A stretch of 64,000 bases of DNA from the NCBI GenBank assembly GCA_017983635.1, contig JAGOBA010000003.1, forward strand, positions 186,001 through 250,000, read 5' to 3'. Made by a program: the position numbers and the translations under genes. The notes under the pieces are model-generated. The model did no database searches and had not been told where the DNA came from. It worked only from the letters and a program-made list of their open reading frames with translations. The stretch comes from Alphaproteobacteria bacterium (GTDB lineage Bacteria; Pseudomonadota; Alphaproteobacteria; Micropepsales; Micropepsaceae). Numbering within the stretch: position 1 is the stretch's first letter; every line of letters starts with the position of its first letter. This document shows, piece by piece, positions 50,410-58,800 of the stretch.

Positions 50410-52020
50410 GTGTCTGCCGTTGCTGTAGCCCCAGGCTCAATCCGCCAACCGTTCGACATCAAGCGGACGGAGCGTTCGATCATTTCGGCCCTGTTGGAAG
50501 CGCGCAAGCGGTTCGGCGGTAAGACGATTGCGCTGTGGGATGCCGACGAGCGGCAGCTCTCCTACGACGAGATCGTGCGCGCGGCGTTCGCGCTGGGCAG
50601 CGCGATGCGCAAACACGCGAAGGCGAAAGAAGCGGTCGGCGTGATGCTGCCGACCGGTGCCGGTGCGGTGCTTGCCTTCTATGCCATTCATGCGTTCGGC
50701 CGGGTGCCGGCGATGTTGAACTTTACCGCCGGCGCGCGGAACCTGAAGGCGGCATGCGCGGCCGGTGAAGTGAAGGTCATTGCGACCGCGCGCAAGTTCG
50801 TGGAACTGGCAAAGCTCGACGATTTGATCGCCGAACTCTCGACGGTAGCGAAGATCGTCTACCTCGAAGACGTGCGGGAGAAGCTTTCGACGATCGACAA
50901 GATCGCGGCCGTGGTCGGCTCGTTCATCCCGCATTGGGCGATCAAGAAGTGGCCGAACCATAACGACACGGCGGTGTTGCTGTTCACGTCGGGCACGGAG
51001 GGCGATCCGAAAGGCGTTGTGCTCAGCCATCAAAACATCCTGGCGAACGTGGAACAGATCCGCGCGCACATCGACCTGTTTCCGAAAACCGACGTTTTGT
51101 TCAATCCGCTACCGACATTCCACTGCTTCGGCCTGACGGTCGGCGCGATCATGCCGTTGATGGTGGGCATCAAGACCGTGTGCCATCCGTCGCCGCTGCA
51201 GGTGAAGGAAATCACCAAGCGCATTCGCCGGACGAAGGCGACGATCATGCTGGCGACCGACACGTTCATCTCGCAATATGCGCGGGCGAGCGATGAGGGC
51301 GACCTCGCGTCCCTGCGTTTGGCGGTGTGCGGCGCGGAGCGCGTGCGCGACGAGACACGGCAGTTGCTGCGCCGGCGTTGCAACATGGAAATTCTTGAAG
51401 GCTACGGCGTGACGGAAGCGGCGCCTGTCGTCGCCGCGAACCAGCCGGGCGCGAACCGATTTGGTTCGGTCGGCAAGCTCATGTCAGGCATGGAAGCGAA
51501 GCTTGAGCCGGTCGAAGGCATTCCGAATGCCGGGCGCATGTATGTGCGCGGACCGAACGTGATGAAGGGCTATCTGAAGCCCGATCAGCCGGGCGTGCTG
51601 CAGCCGCTGGCCGACGGCTGGCACGACACGGGCGACGTGGTGGCGATCGACGACGAGGGCTACATCTCGATCCGCGGCCGCGTTAAGCGCTTTGCGAAGA
51701 TCGGCGGCGAGATGGTGTCGCTGGCCGTGGTCGAAAACTGCGCTTCGGCACTTTGGCCGGACAACATGCACGCGGCGGTGTCAGTCGCGGACGGTCGCAA
51801 GGGCGAGCAAATCCTGCTCATCACCGACGCGAAGCAAGCAAACCGCGGTGAACTCCTTGCCTGGGCGCAGAACCACGGCGTCCCCGAACTCGCCGTCGCG
51901 CGCCGGATCGTGCATGTGGACAGCGTGCCGGTGCTGGGCACGGGCAAGACGGACTACTCCAACGTCGCCAAGCTCGCGAACGCGCACATTGCGATGATCG
52001 AGACGAAGGCGGCGGAGTAG
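50410..52020 (+). CDS. AMP-binding acyl-ACP/acyl-CoA ligase (Aas-like)
   Basis: A 536-residue adenylate-forming ligase. P-loop FTSGTEGDPKGVVLSH (about 195-210), GYGVTEAAP, HDTGDVVAIDDEGYISI and a C-terminal GTGKTDY Lys (catalytic) are present. The overall pattern (VMLPTGAGAVLAFYAIHAFGRVPAMLNF) resembles the acyltransferase/acyl-ACP synthetase domain of Aas, without the acyltransferase part. It may recycle fatty acids into phospholipid. GTG start with GGAGGA six bases before. Between lipA (divergent) and a convergent methyltransferase. Confidence 0.87.
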   Translation: MSAVAVAPGSIRQPFDIKRTERSIISALLEARKRFGGKTIALWDADERQLSYDEIVRAAFALGSAMRKHAKAKEAVGVMLPTGAGAVLAFYAIHAFGRVPAMLNFTAGARNLKAACAAGEVKVIATARKFVELAKLDDLIAELSTVAKIVYLEDVREKLSTIDKIAAVVGSFIPHWAIKKWPNHNDTAVLLFTSGTEGDPKGVVLSHQNILANVEQIRAHIDLFPKTDVLFNPLPTFHCFGLTVGAIMPLMVGIKTVCHPSPLQVKEITKRIRRTKATIMLATDTFISQYARASDEGDLASLRLAVCGAERVRDETRQLLRRRCNMEILEGYGVTEAAPVVAANQPGANRFGSVGKLMSGMEAKLEPVEGIPNAGRMYVRGPNVMKGYLKPDQPGVLQPLADGWHDTGDVVAIDDEGYISIRGRVKRFAKIGGEMVSLAVVENCASALWPDNMHAAVSVADGRKGEQILLITDAKQANRGELLAWAQNHGVPELAVARRIVHVDSVPVLGTGKTDYSNVAKLANAHIAMIETKAAE

Positions 52021-52026
52021 CGGCGC

Positions 52027-52800
52027 CTACCACCCCAAGTCGCAATCGCCTTGCGGGCTGTCGATGCTGTCGCGGAAGACGTCGGCGGTTTTGACGAACA
52101 GGGATGTGCACCACTCGATGCGGTTCACGGGGCCGGGGCCGTAGTAGTCGATGCGGCGGAAACCGGCGGCGCTCAGCATCTTGAAGGCCCCATTGTATTG
52201 CCAGCGGTCGGAGTTGTCGAAGACGATGAAGCCCGATGGCTTCACGTATTGCGCGGCGAGCCAGGCGGAAAGCGTGCGCGCCATGCCGTCGACCACGACC
52301 ACGTCGAAGCTCGCGCGCGGGAAGGCGGTGATCTCGGTCGCGTAGGCGATGAATTCTTCGCTCAACAGGCCGTGCATGATGTTGTGGTCGCGGTTCGGCG
52401 AGACCGGCAACTCGGGCAGTTCGGCGAAGAATTTCGTGGTGGCGGCTTTGCGGTCGGCGGCGCATTCCTCGCCCATCACGCGGGTGATGATCTTCAGGTT
52501 CGCCGGCGCGGTTTTCGCCACGCGCTCGGCCCAGGCGGCGTCGTGCTCGACGCTTGTTACTTCGGCCGCATTCGCCGCCCACCAAAGCGATGAGCCGCCG
52601 CAGCCGTATTCGAACACCGTGAACGAGGGTTTGATGATGCGCTGGATCTGGCGGAACGCCGGGTAGGTGATCCACGGCACGATCCCGTTCTTGTTGCGCG
52701 GGATGCCGTCGAGGCTCTCGAACCAGCCGCGCTTCTCCAGATACATTTGCGCGAACTGGTAGAGGGCTTGATTGACCTGAGCGTGCTCGCCGATGGACAT
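52027..52800 (-). CDS. Hypothetical class I SAM-dependent methyltransferase-like protein
   Basis: A 257-residue protein with a Rossmann SAM-binding motif (VFEYGCGGSSLWWAA, about 62-76; SVEHDAAWAERV; ASFDVVVVDGMART; VKPSGFIVFDNSD), resembling FkbM- or class I-type methyltransferases. The substrate is unknown. GGGAG precedes the ATG (MSIGEHAQV). An extended frame upstream runs into a palindromic repeat and is not part of the protein. Convergent with the Aas-like ligase. Confidence 0.75.
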   Translation of the reverse strand: MSIGEHAQVNQALYQFAQMYLEKRGWFESLDGIPRNKNGIVPWITYPAFRQIQRIIKPSFTVFEYGCGGSSLWWAANAAEVTSVEHDAAWAERVAKTAPANLKIITRVMGEECAADRKAATTKFFAELPELPVSPNRDHNIMHGLLSEEFIAYATEITAFPRASFDVVVVDGMARTLSAWLAAQYVKPSGFIVFDNSDRWQYNGAFKMLSAAGFRRIDYYGPGPVNRIEWCTSLFVKTADVFRDSIDSPQGDCDLGW

Positions 52801-52854
52801 GGGGATACTCCCGCGGGTGGTGGGCCGTGGGTAGCATGATTCGGCTGGGCTCGT

Positions 52855-52998
52855 GCGGCGTCCCCTCATCCGTCTCGTCGCCTACGGCGCCGATCCACCT
52901 TCTCCCGTGCCGGGAGAAGGGCTACCTCATTTGCTTTGCCCTTCGCCCAGGATGGGAGAAGGTGGCGCGGCGCGCAGCGCCATGACGGATGAGGGGCG
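52855..52998. repeat. Intergenic palindromic repeat element
   Basis: A composite inverted repeat of about 145 bp: outer arms CCCCTCATCCGTC and GACGGATGAGGGG, inner arms CCACCTTCTCCC and GGGAGAAGGTGG, with a further small hairpin TTCTCCCGTGCCGGGAGAA. Such REP-like elements are scattered in alphaproteobacterial genomes. It is of a different type from the repeats at 54925-55066, 56017-56175 and 57445-57582. Confidence 0.75.
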
Positions 52999-53009
52999 CT
53001 GCGCGCGAG

Positions 53010-54407
53010 TTAGACGTGCACCACCCGCCCGTACGCATCCAGCACCGCTTCGTGCATCATTTCGCTCAAGGTCGGATGCGGGAAGACCGCGTGCATGAGT
53101 TCGGCTTCCGTCGTCTCCAACGTCCGCGCGATCGTGTAGCCTTGGATCAGTTCGGTCACTTCGGCGCCGATCATGTGGGCGCCGAGGAGTTCGCCGGTCT
53201 TGGCGTCGAACACGGTTTTGATCAGGCCTTCGGTGTCGCCGAGCGCGATCGCTTTGCCGTTGCCGATGTAGGGGAAGCGGCCGACCTTGACTTCGCGGCC
53301 GGCGGCTTTCGCTTTCGCTTCGGTCATGCCGACCGACGCCACTTGCGGCCAGCAATAGGTGCAGCCGGGGATTTTTGAGACGTCGAGCGGGTGCAGTCCC
53401 TTCTGGCCCGCGATGCGCTCGACGGCGATGACACCTTCGTGGCTGGCTTTGTGGGCGAGCCAGGGCGGGCCGGCGACATCCCCGATAGCGTAGAGGCCGG
53501 GCACGGCCGTCTCCGCCCACTCGTTGACGACGATGTGGCCGCGATCGGCCTTCACGCCGGCGGCTTCGAGGCCGAGGTTCTCGATGTTGCCGGTGATGCC
53601 GACAGCGAGGATCACGCGGTCGACGGTGAGCGTTTGAGACTTGCCGTCTTTGGTTTTGATTGAGGCGGTGACGTTGTCGGCCGCCTTCGCGAGTTTTTCG
53701 ACCGTCGCGCCGGTCATGACTTTCATGCCTTGCTTCGTGAAGGCCTTGAGCGCAAGCGCAGAGATTTCTTCGTCTTCAACCGGGAGCACGCGGTCGAGCA
53801 CTTCGACGACGGTTACGTCGCAGCCCAGCGTCCGGTAGAAGCTTGCGAACTCGATGCCGATTGCGCCGGAGCCGATGACGAGCAGCGACTTCGGCATGGC
53901 GGGCGGGACCATCGCTTCTTTGTAGGTCCAGATCAGCTTGCCGTCGGGCTCCAGCCCCGGCAGCGCGCGGGCGCGGGCGCCGGTCGCGATGATGATGTTC
54001 TTGGCGCTGTAGTCCCCTGCCCCTTTGCCGGTGACGGTGAGCTTGTTCTTGGCAGTCAGCTTCGCTTCGCCGTCGATGACGGTGATCTTGTTCTTCTTCA
54101 TGAGGAACTTGACGCCGTTCGAGAGCTGGGTCGCGACCTTGCGGCTGCGCTCGACGATCTTGGCGAGGTCGAACTTGATGTTGTCGGCCGAGAAACCGAA
54201 TTCGCCCAGGCGATGCATCAGGTGGAAGATCTCGGACGAGCGCAGCAACGCCTTGGTCGGGATGCAGCCCCAGTTCAGGCAGATGCCGCCCAGATGCTCG
54301 CGTTCGACCACGGCCGTCTTTAGGCCCAGCTGCGCCGCGCGGATGGCGGCGACGTAGCCGCCGGGACCGGCGCCGATGACGATCAGATCGAATTGCGTGT
54401 CGGCCAT
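53010..54407 (-). CDS. lpd: Dihydrolipoyl dehydrogenase (E3)
   Basis: FAD/NAD enzyme that re-oxidises the lipoyl groups of the pyruvate dehydrogenase complex. The 465-aa protein has the FAD fingerprint GAGPGGYVAA (12-21), the redox disulphide GGICLNWGCIPT (Cys43, Cys48), the NAD fold GSGAIGIEFA, and the C-terminal catalytic HPTLSE. The ATG before ADTQFDL is standard; the longer frame is not real. It follows the VOC and PdhC genes in the pdh cluster. Confidence 0.96.
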   Translation of the reverse strand: MADTQFDLIVIGAGPGGYVAAIRAAQLGLKTAVVEREHLGGICLNWGCIPTKALLRSSEIFHLMHRLGEFGFSADNIKFDLAKIVERSRKVATQLSNGVKFLMKKNKITVIDGEAKLTAKNKLTVTGKGAGDYSAKNIIIATGARARALPGLEPDGKLIWTYKEAMVPPAMPKSLLVIGSGAIGIEFASFYRTLGCDVTVVEVLDRVLPVEDEEISALALKAFTKQGMKVMTGATVEKLAKAADNVTASIKTKDGKSQTLTVDRVILAVGITGNIENLGLEAAGVKADRGHIVVNEWAETAVPGLYAIGDVAGPPWLAHKASHEGVIAVERIAGQKGLHPLDVSKIPGCTYCWPQVASVGMTEAKAKAAGREVKVGRFPYIGNGKAIALGDTEGLIKTVFDAKTGELLGAHMIGAEVTELIQGYTIARTLETTEAELMHAVFPHPTLSEMMHEAVLDAYGRVVHV

Positions 54408-54532
54408 GTGAGTCCCCTCCGGTTTGGGTGCTTGGGTGCCTATGGCGGGCGATGGTGTCAACCTGAAATAGTTCTTGCTTTGTTCCTTTGGCCGTGCATC
54501 CTGCGGCGACCGACTTCGAGAGGAGAGCAAAC

Positions 54533-54919
54533 ATGATGATCGGTTATGTGACGATTGGGGCCTTGGACGAGACGAAAGCGAAGACGTTTTACGACGCGGT
54601 GTTCGGGGCTATGGGCTGCGATCAGAAGTTCAGCGACGGCGGCTGGACCGGCTATGGCGCCAAGGGACAGGACAATCACGACGTCTATATCGTGGCCAAC
54701 CCGGCGGACGGAAAGCCGGCGCGGGCTGGGAACGGGATTATGATCTCGTTCAAGGCGGGCACGAAGGGTGAGGTCGAGGCGGCGTACAAGGCGGGGCTCT
54801 CTCACGGTGGGACTGATGAGGGCGCGCCGGGGCCAAGGCCTGCGGACTCGAAGACGTTCTTCGGGGCGTACTTGCGGGATCCGACGGGGAACAAGATTTG
54901 CGTTTATTGTAAGCCGTAG
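54533..54919 (+). CDS. VOC family (glyoxalase/bleomycin resistance-like) protein
   Basis: A 128-residue vicinal oxygen chelate-fold protein. The beta-alpha-beta-beta repeat is visible: MIGYVTIGALDETKAKTFY, then YIVANPADGK and the second half ending FFGAYLRDPTGNKICVYC. The metal-ligand His and Glu positions are partly replaced, so catalysis is not assured. AGGAG precedes the ATG. It is divergent from lpd and breaks the pdhC-lpd neighbourhood. Confidence 0.83.
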   Translation: MMIGYVTIGALDETKAKTFYDAVFGAMGCDQKFSDGGWTGYGAKGQDNHDVYIVANPADGKPARAGNGIMISFKAGTKGEVEAAYKAGLSHGGTDEGAPGPRPADSKTFFGAYLRDPTGNKICVYCKP

Positions 54920-54924
54920 GGCGG

Positions 54925-55066
54925 CCCCCCCCCTCCACCGTCGCTGCGCGACGGTCCCCCTCCCCCGCAAGCGGGTGAGGACCACATTTGAAGCGCGCGT
55001 TGGTAATCCTCCCCCGCTTGCGGGGGAGGTGGCGGAGCGCAGCGACGTCGGAGGGGGTAAGTCGAC
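54925..55066. repeat. Palindromic repeat in the intergenic space 3' of pdhC (same family as those inside pdhB/pdhC)
   Basis: Contains CTCCACCGTCGCTGCGCGACGG, the CCCCCTCCCCCGC / AAGCGGG hairpin and CCTCCCCCGCTTGCGGGGGAGG with a GTCGGAGGGGG end. Sequence blocks are shared with the two copies inside pdhC and pdhB, e.g. CCCCCTCCCCCGC and TCCTCCCCCGCTTGCGGGGG. Not coding. Confidence 0.8.
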
Positions 55067-55068
55067 CC

Positions 55069-56451
55069 TCACACCAACATCGTCACCGGGTCTTCGATGT
55101 AGCCTTTGAACGCTTCCAGCCAGGTGGCGCCGAGGGAACCGTCGATGACGCGGTGGTCGCAGGAGAGTTGGACGGTCATGACGTTGGCGATGGCGAGGGC
55201 GCCTTTTTTGACGACCGCGCGTTGTTCGCCGGCGCCCACCGCCAGGATCGCGGCGTGCGGCGGGTTGATCACGGCGGTGAAATCTTTGATGCCGAACATG
55301 CCAAGGTTCGAAATCGCGAAGGAGCCGCCTTCGAATTCGGCGGGTTTCAGCTTCTTCGTCTTGGCGCGGCCGGCGAGGTCTTTGACTTCGCGCGAGATGG
55401 CGGCGAGGCTTTTGGTTTCGGCGGCGAAGACGATCGGGGTGATCAAGCCGAACTCGAGCGCGACGGCGACGCCGATGTCGGCGTGCTTGTGGCGAAGAAG
55501 CGCCGTGTCGGTCCAGGAGCTGTTCACGCCGGGCACGCGGATGAGTGCTAAGGCCGCCGCCTTCACGATGAAGTCGTTGACGGAGAGCTTGTAGGAGGCG
55601 GCGCCTTCGGTCGGCGCCTTCTCATTCATCTGCTTGCGCACGTCGAGCAAGGTGTCGATCGTGCAGTCGATCTTCAGATAGAAATGCGGGATGTCGCGCT
55701 TGGCGGCCGTGAGGCGCTTGGCGATCGTCTTGCGCATCGAGTCGTGCGGGACTTCGTCGTAGGCATCCTTCGCGAAGTAGAGGCGCGCGTCCGGAATCGA
55801 CGACGGCGGCGGCGCTTCTGCAGGTCGCGGGGCGACGGGCGTGGGCTTTGGTGCAGCCGCCGGTGCTCGGGCGACTCCGCCTTTGGCCGCTGCCTCGACG
55901 TCGGCTTTGACGATGCGGCCGTGCGGGCCTGAGCCTTGGATGACGGTGAGTTCGACGCCCCCTTGCGCGGCGATGCGGCGTGCGAGCGGGGAGGCGAAGA
56001 GGCGTGCGGCGACTGCGGGAGACTTACCCCCTCCCGCCTTCGCCAAGGCTTCGGCGGGCAGGCCACCATCCGCGGCGCGCGGGGGGGGAGCAACGGATGA
56101 GGCCTTCGTGATCTGTGGTCCTCCCCCGCTTGCGGGGGAGGGGGACCGCGCCGGAGGCGTGGTGGAGGGGGGCGGTGGCGCTGCCTTCGCACCGGCCACG
56201 TATTTCTCACCCTCGTCGCGCAGCTGCGCGATCACCGCGTTGACCTTCACGCCTTCGGTGCCTTCGGCGACCAGCAAGTCGGCCACGACGCCTTCGTCGA
56301 CAGCTTCGACTTCCATCGTGGCCTTGTCGGTTTCGATCTCGGCGATGATGTCGCCGGACTTCACCTTGTCGCCGATCTTCACGTGCCATTTGGCAAGCTT
56401 GCCCTCTTCCATCGTGGGCGAGAGCGCGGGCATGAGGATGGGGGTGGTCAC
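55069..56451 (-). CDS. pdhC: Pyruvate dehydrogenase E2, dihydrolipoamide acetyltransferase
   Basis: A 460-residue core enzyme: lipoyl domain (1-80) with the lipoyl Lys43 in EIETDKAT, a linker, the peripheral subunit-binding domain (about 148-190, [16 protein letters not shown]...[12 protein letters not shown]) and the catalytic domain (about 225-460) ending with the active-site CDHRVIDG. The linker at residues about 93-145 is encoded by a palindromic repeat (see the repeat entry). GTG start; follows pdhB after 3 bp. Otherwise intact. Confidence 0.96.
   Translation of the reverse strand: MTTPILMPALSPTMEEGKLAKWHVKIGDKVKSGDIIAEIETDKATMEVEAVDEGVVADLLVAEGTEGVKVNAVIAQLRDEGEKYVAGAKAAPPPPSTTPPARSPSPASGGGPQITKASSVAPPPRAADGGLPAEALAKAGGGKSPAVAARLFASPLARRIAAQGGVELTVIQGSGPHGRIVKADVEAAAKGGVARAPAAAPKPTPVAPRPAEAPPPSSIPDARLYFAKDAYDEVPHDSMRKTIAKRLTAAKRDIPHFYLKIDCTIDTLLDVRKQMNEKAPTEGAASYKLSVNDFIVKAAALALIRVPGVNSSWTDTALLRHKHADIGVAVALEFGLITPIVFAAETKSLAAISREVKDLAGRAKTKKLKPAEFEGGSFAISNLGMFGIKDFTAVINPPHAAILAVGAGEQRAVVKKGALAIANVMTVQLSCDHRVIDGSLGATWLEAFKGYIEDPVTMLV
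56017..56175. repeat. Palindromic repeat within the pdhC linker (in frame)
   Basis: Low-complexity block encoding [20 protein letters not shown] and following Ala/Pro residues. On the plus strand it contains CTTACCCCCTCC, CTTCGCCAAGGCTTCGGCGGGCAG, GTGGTCCTCCCCCGCTTGCGGGGG and ACCGCGCCGG, shared with the pdhB copy. The block lies between the lipoyl and subunit-binding domains. Confidence 0.8.
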
Positions 56452-56454
56452 TCG

Positions 56455-57840
56455 TTAGCTCCGGTACAGCACGGCTTTCGCCGCCGCGATGACTTCGTCG
56501 ACGTTGGGCAGCGCCAGCTTTTCGAGGTTCGCGGCGTAGGGCATGGGGACGTCTTTACCGGTGACGCGGGCGGGCGGCGCGTCGAGATAGTCGAAGGCCT
56601 GTTCGCCGACTTGCATCGCAACTTCGGAGGCGATGCCGCAGATCGGCCAGCCTTCCTCGACGATGACGATGCGGTTGGTCTTCTTGACGGACTCAACGAC
56701 GGTTGCGGTGTCGAGTGGGCGGAGCGAGCGCAGGTCGATGATCTCGGCGCTGATGCCTTCCTTGGCCAGCGCGTCGGCGGCTTGGATGATGAGGCCGACA
56801 GTGATCGAGTAAGAGACCAGCGTCACGTCGCTGCCTTCGCGCACGACACGGGCTTTGCCGATCGGCACGACGACGTCATCGCCCTTCGGCACGTCGAACG
56901 AGCGGCCGTAGACAATTTCGTTTTCAAGGAACACGACCGGGTTCGGGTCGCGGATCGCGGCCTTCAGGAGGCCTTTGGCGTCGGCGGCGAAGTACGGCGC
57001 GACGACGCGCAGGCCCGGTACGTGTGCGTACCAGGAGCCGTAGTTCTGGCTGTGCTGCGCGGCGACGCGGGCGGCCGCGCCGTTCGGCCCGCGGAACACG
57101 ATCGGGCAACCCATCTGGCCGCCGGACATGTAGAGCGTCTTGCCGGCCGAATTGATGATCTGGTCGATCGCCTGCATGGCAAAGTTCCAGGTCATAAACT
57201 CGACGATCGGCCTGAGGCCGCCGAACGCCGCGCCGACGCCGAGGCCGGCGAAGCCTTGCTCCGTGATCGGCGTGTCGATGACGCGCTTCGGGCCGAACTC
57301 ATCGAGCAGGCCTTGGCTAATCTTGTAAGCGCCCTGGTACTGGCCGACTTCCTCACCCATCAGGAAGACGGTCGGGTCGCGGCGCATTTCTTCGGCCATG
57401 GCTTCGCGCAGCGCCTCGCGCACGGTCATCGTAACCATGGGGCCGGCACTTACCCCCTCCACCATCGCTGCGCGATGGTCCCCCTCCCCCGCGCGCGGGG
57501 GAGGAGCAACGGAGGCTGGCTTCTGTGGTCCTCCCCCGCTTGCGGGGGCGGGGGACCGCGCCGGTGGCGTGGTGGAAGGAGGCTTTGCTTTCGGTTCGTC
57601 TTCGCCTTGCAGGAGCGCGATGGGCACGTTGACCTTCACGCCCTCCGTGCCCTCTTCGACGAGCAGCTTGGCGACCACGCCTTCGTCCACCGCCTCGACT
57701 TCCATCGTCGCTTTGTCGGTTTCGATCTCGGCGATGACGTCGCCGGAGGAGACCTTGTCACCCACCTTCACGTGCCATTTGGCGAGCTTGCCCTCCTCCA
57801 TCGTGGGCGACAGCGCGGGCATCAAGATTTCGGTGGGCAT
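56455..57840 (-). CDS. pdhB: Pyruvate dehydrogenase E1 component subunit beta with N-terminal lipoyl domain
   Basis: A 461-aa E1 beta (thiamine diphosphate enzyme) with a lipoyl domain (1-78, Lys43 in ETDKAT) fused ahead of the E1 beta fold, an arrangement known in Alphaproteobacteria. The E1 beta part (about 135-461) has [32 protein letters not shown], and [21 protein letters not shown] motifs. Its linker (about residues 87-132) is a palindromic repeat. Next to pdhC (3-bp gap); pdhA lies further upstream, separated by two unrelated genes. Confidence 0.96.
   Translation of the reverse strand: MPTEILMPALSPTMEEGKLAKWHVKVGDKVSSGDVIAEIETDKATMEVEAVDEGVVAKLLVEEGTEGVKVNVPIALLQGEDEPKAKPPSTTPPARSPAPASGGGPQKPASVAPPPRAGEGDHRAAMVEGVSAGPMVTMTVREALREAMAEEMRRDPTVFLMGEEVGQYQGAYKISQGLLDEFGPKRVIDTPITEQGFAGLGVGAAFGGLRPIVEFMTWNFAMQAIDQIINSAGKTLYMSGGQMGCPIVFRGPNGAAARVAAQHSQNYGSWYAHVPGLRVVAPYFAADAKGLLKAAIRDPNPVVFLENEIVYGRSFDVPKGDDVVVPIGKARVVREGSDVTLVSYSITVGLIIQAADALAKEGISAEIIDLRSLRPLDTATVVESVKKTNRIVIVEEGWPICGIASEVAMQVGEQAFDYLDAPPARVTGKDVPMPYAANLEKLALPNVDEVIAAAKAVLYRS
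57445..57582. repeat. Palindromic repeat within the pdhB linker (in frame)
   Basis: Encodes [20 protein letters not shown] followed by [15 protein letters not shown]; on the plus strand it has CTCCACCATCGCTGCGCGATGG, CTCCCCCGCGCGCGGGGGAG, GTGGTCCTCCCCCGCTTGCGGGGG and GACCGCGCCGGTGGCG. Clearly homologous to the pdhC block and the intergenic copy at 54925-55066. Confidence 0.82.
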
Positions 57841-57861
57841 GAGTGCGAGCCAGTCCGTCGA

Positions 57862-58260
57862 TTAAGCGCCGATATTGAACAGCGCGAGGAAGATCATGAT
57901 CGTGCCCACGATGCCGATGCCCCAGAAGATCGGGCGGATGTAAGGCAGACCGGCGAGGTAGACAACCGCGTGGGCAACGCGCGAATAGAAGAAGAGCTGC
58001 GCGCCCAGCACGGTGAGCGAGGTCGAGATTCCCTGATGCGCCGCGATCAGCACCAGCGGCGCGAAGAGGATCAGGCCCTCACGATGGTTGTCGACACAGC
58101 GCTTCGTGCGCGCCTGCCAAACCGACGCCGGCCCAAGATTGTCGCGCGCGTTCGCCATCGTCATCAGGCCTTGCGCCTGCGTGCCGGCGGCAGCTTGAAT
58201 GAGGATAAGCACGAATAGCAGCGCCACGCTCAGCGCCAACATGGTCAGTTCGATGGACAT
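57862..58260 (-). CDS. MAPEG family membrane protein
   Basis: A 132-residue four-helix membrane protein of the MAPEG (glutathione/eicosanoid-type) family. Four hydrophobic segments and the motif NARDNLGPASVWQARTKRCVDNHREGLILFAPLVL with the conserved Arg-Asn-Glu positions are typical. Bacterial members have unknown roles. It sits between pdhB and pdhA and is not part of the complex. Confidence 0.85.
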   Translation of the reverse strand: MSIELTMLALSVALLFVLILIQAAAGTQAQGLMTMANARDNLGPASVWQARTKRCVDNHREGLILFAPLVLIAAHQGISTSLTVLGAQLFFYSRVAHAVVYLAGLPYIRPIFWGIGIVGTIMIFLALFNIGA

Positions 58261-58285
58261 GATTCCCTCCCCTTAGCGAGCGCGC

Positions 58286-58771
58286 TTACGGCACGCCCAT
58301 GACGGTGCCGCCGGAATTGTCGGCTTCGTTGGTTTCGGCCACCGCCGCGCCGGCATCGGCAACGACGGTGAATTCGTAGTTGCCGGACGGCCAAACCAGT
58401 GCGTCCCAGAAACTGAGCTTGTGGCTGAAGACATGGCCGGGCGCGAGGCCCGGACAGGTGACGGTGTACTTGTTCAGGAACGCCGGATCTTCGTAGGCTG
58501 CGGTGGCGCCACGTGCCGGGTCGACGCACCCTCCTCCGCCTAGGTTCTTGCACTCGACAGTAATCTTGAAGGGACCGGCGGCAGCGCTGCCGGTGTTGCG
58601 CACTGAGGCCGTTCCCTTGGCCATGCGCGAGGCTATGGGCACGAGGTTCGGCGCCTTCGCCGTGATGATTGGCGGGATCGACGGTGTCCCCGGCTTCAAC
58701 GGCGGGTCTGCGAAGGCCATAGGCGCTGCAGCTAACGCCGCGATGGCGATTGCGAGTGTCGAAGTGCGCAT
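58286..58771 (-). CDS. Secreted CARDB-like hypothetical protein (161 aa)
   Basis: A signal peptide (1-21, MAFADPP) and a single immunoglobulin-like domain (about 38-160) reminiscent of CARDB adhesion/binding domains: AKGTASVRNTGSAAAGPFKITVECKNL, GHVFSHKLSFWD, ANEADNSGG-like end (VAETNEADNSGG). Two Cys (VECKNLGGGGC) may pair. Function unknown. It lies with the MAPEG gene between pdhA and pdhB. Confidence 0.75.
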   Translation of the reverse strand: MRTSTLAIAIAALAAAPMAFADPPLKPGTPSIPPIITAKAPNLVPIASRMAKGTASVRNTGSAAAGPFKITVECKNLGGGGCVDPARGATAAYEDPAFLNKYTVTCPGLAPGHVFSHKLSFWDALVWPSGNYEFTVVADAGAAVAETNEADNSGGTVMGVP

Positions 58772-58800
58772 GATCAGTCCTCCTTCAATCCCCGCTCATT

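Noticed and set aside
56383-58218. Open frame of about 600 codons on the plus strand opposite pdhB and the pdhC start
   Set aside because: It is antisense to well-motified PdhB and the pattern of codon use follows the complement of real genes in GC-rich DNA; no protein motif is present.
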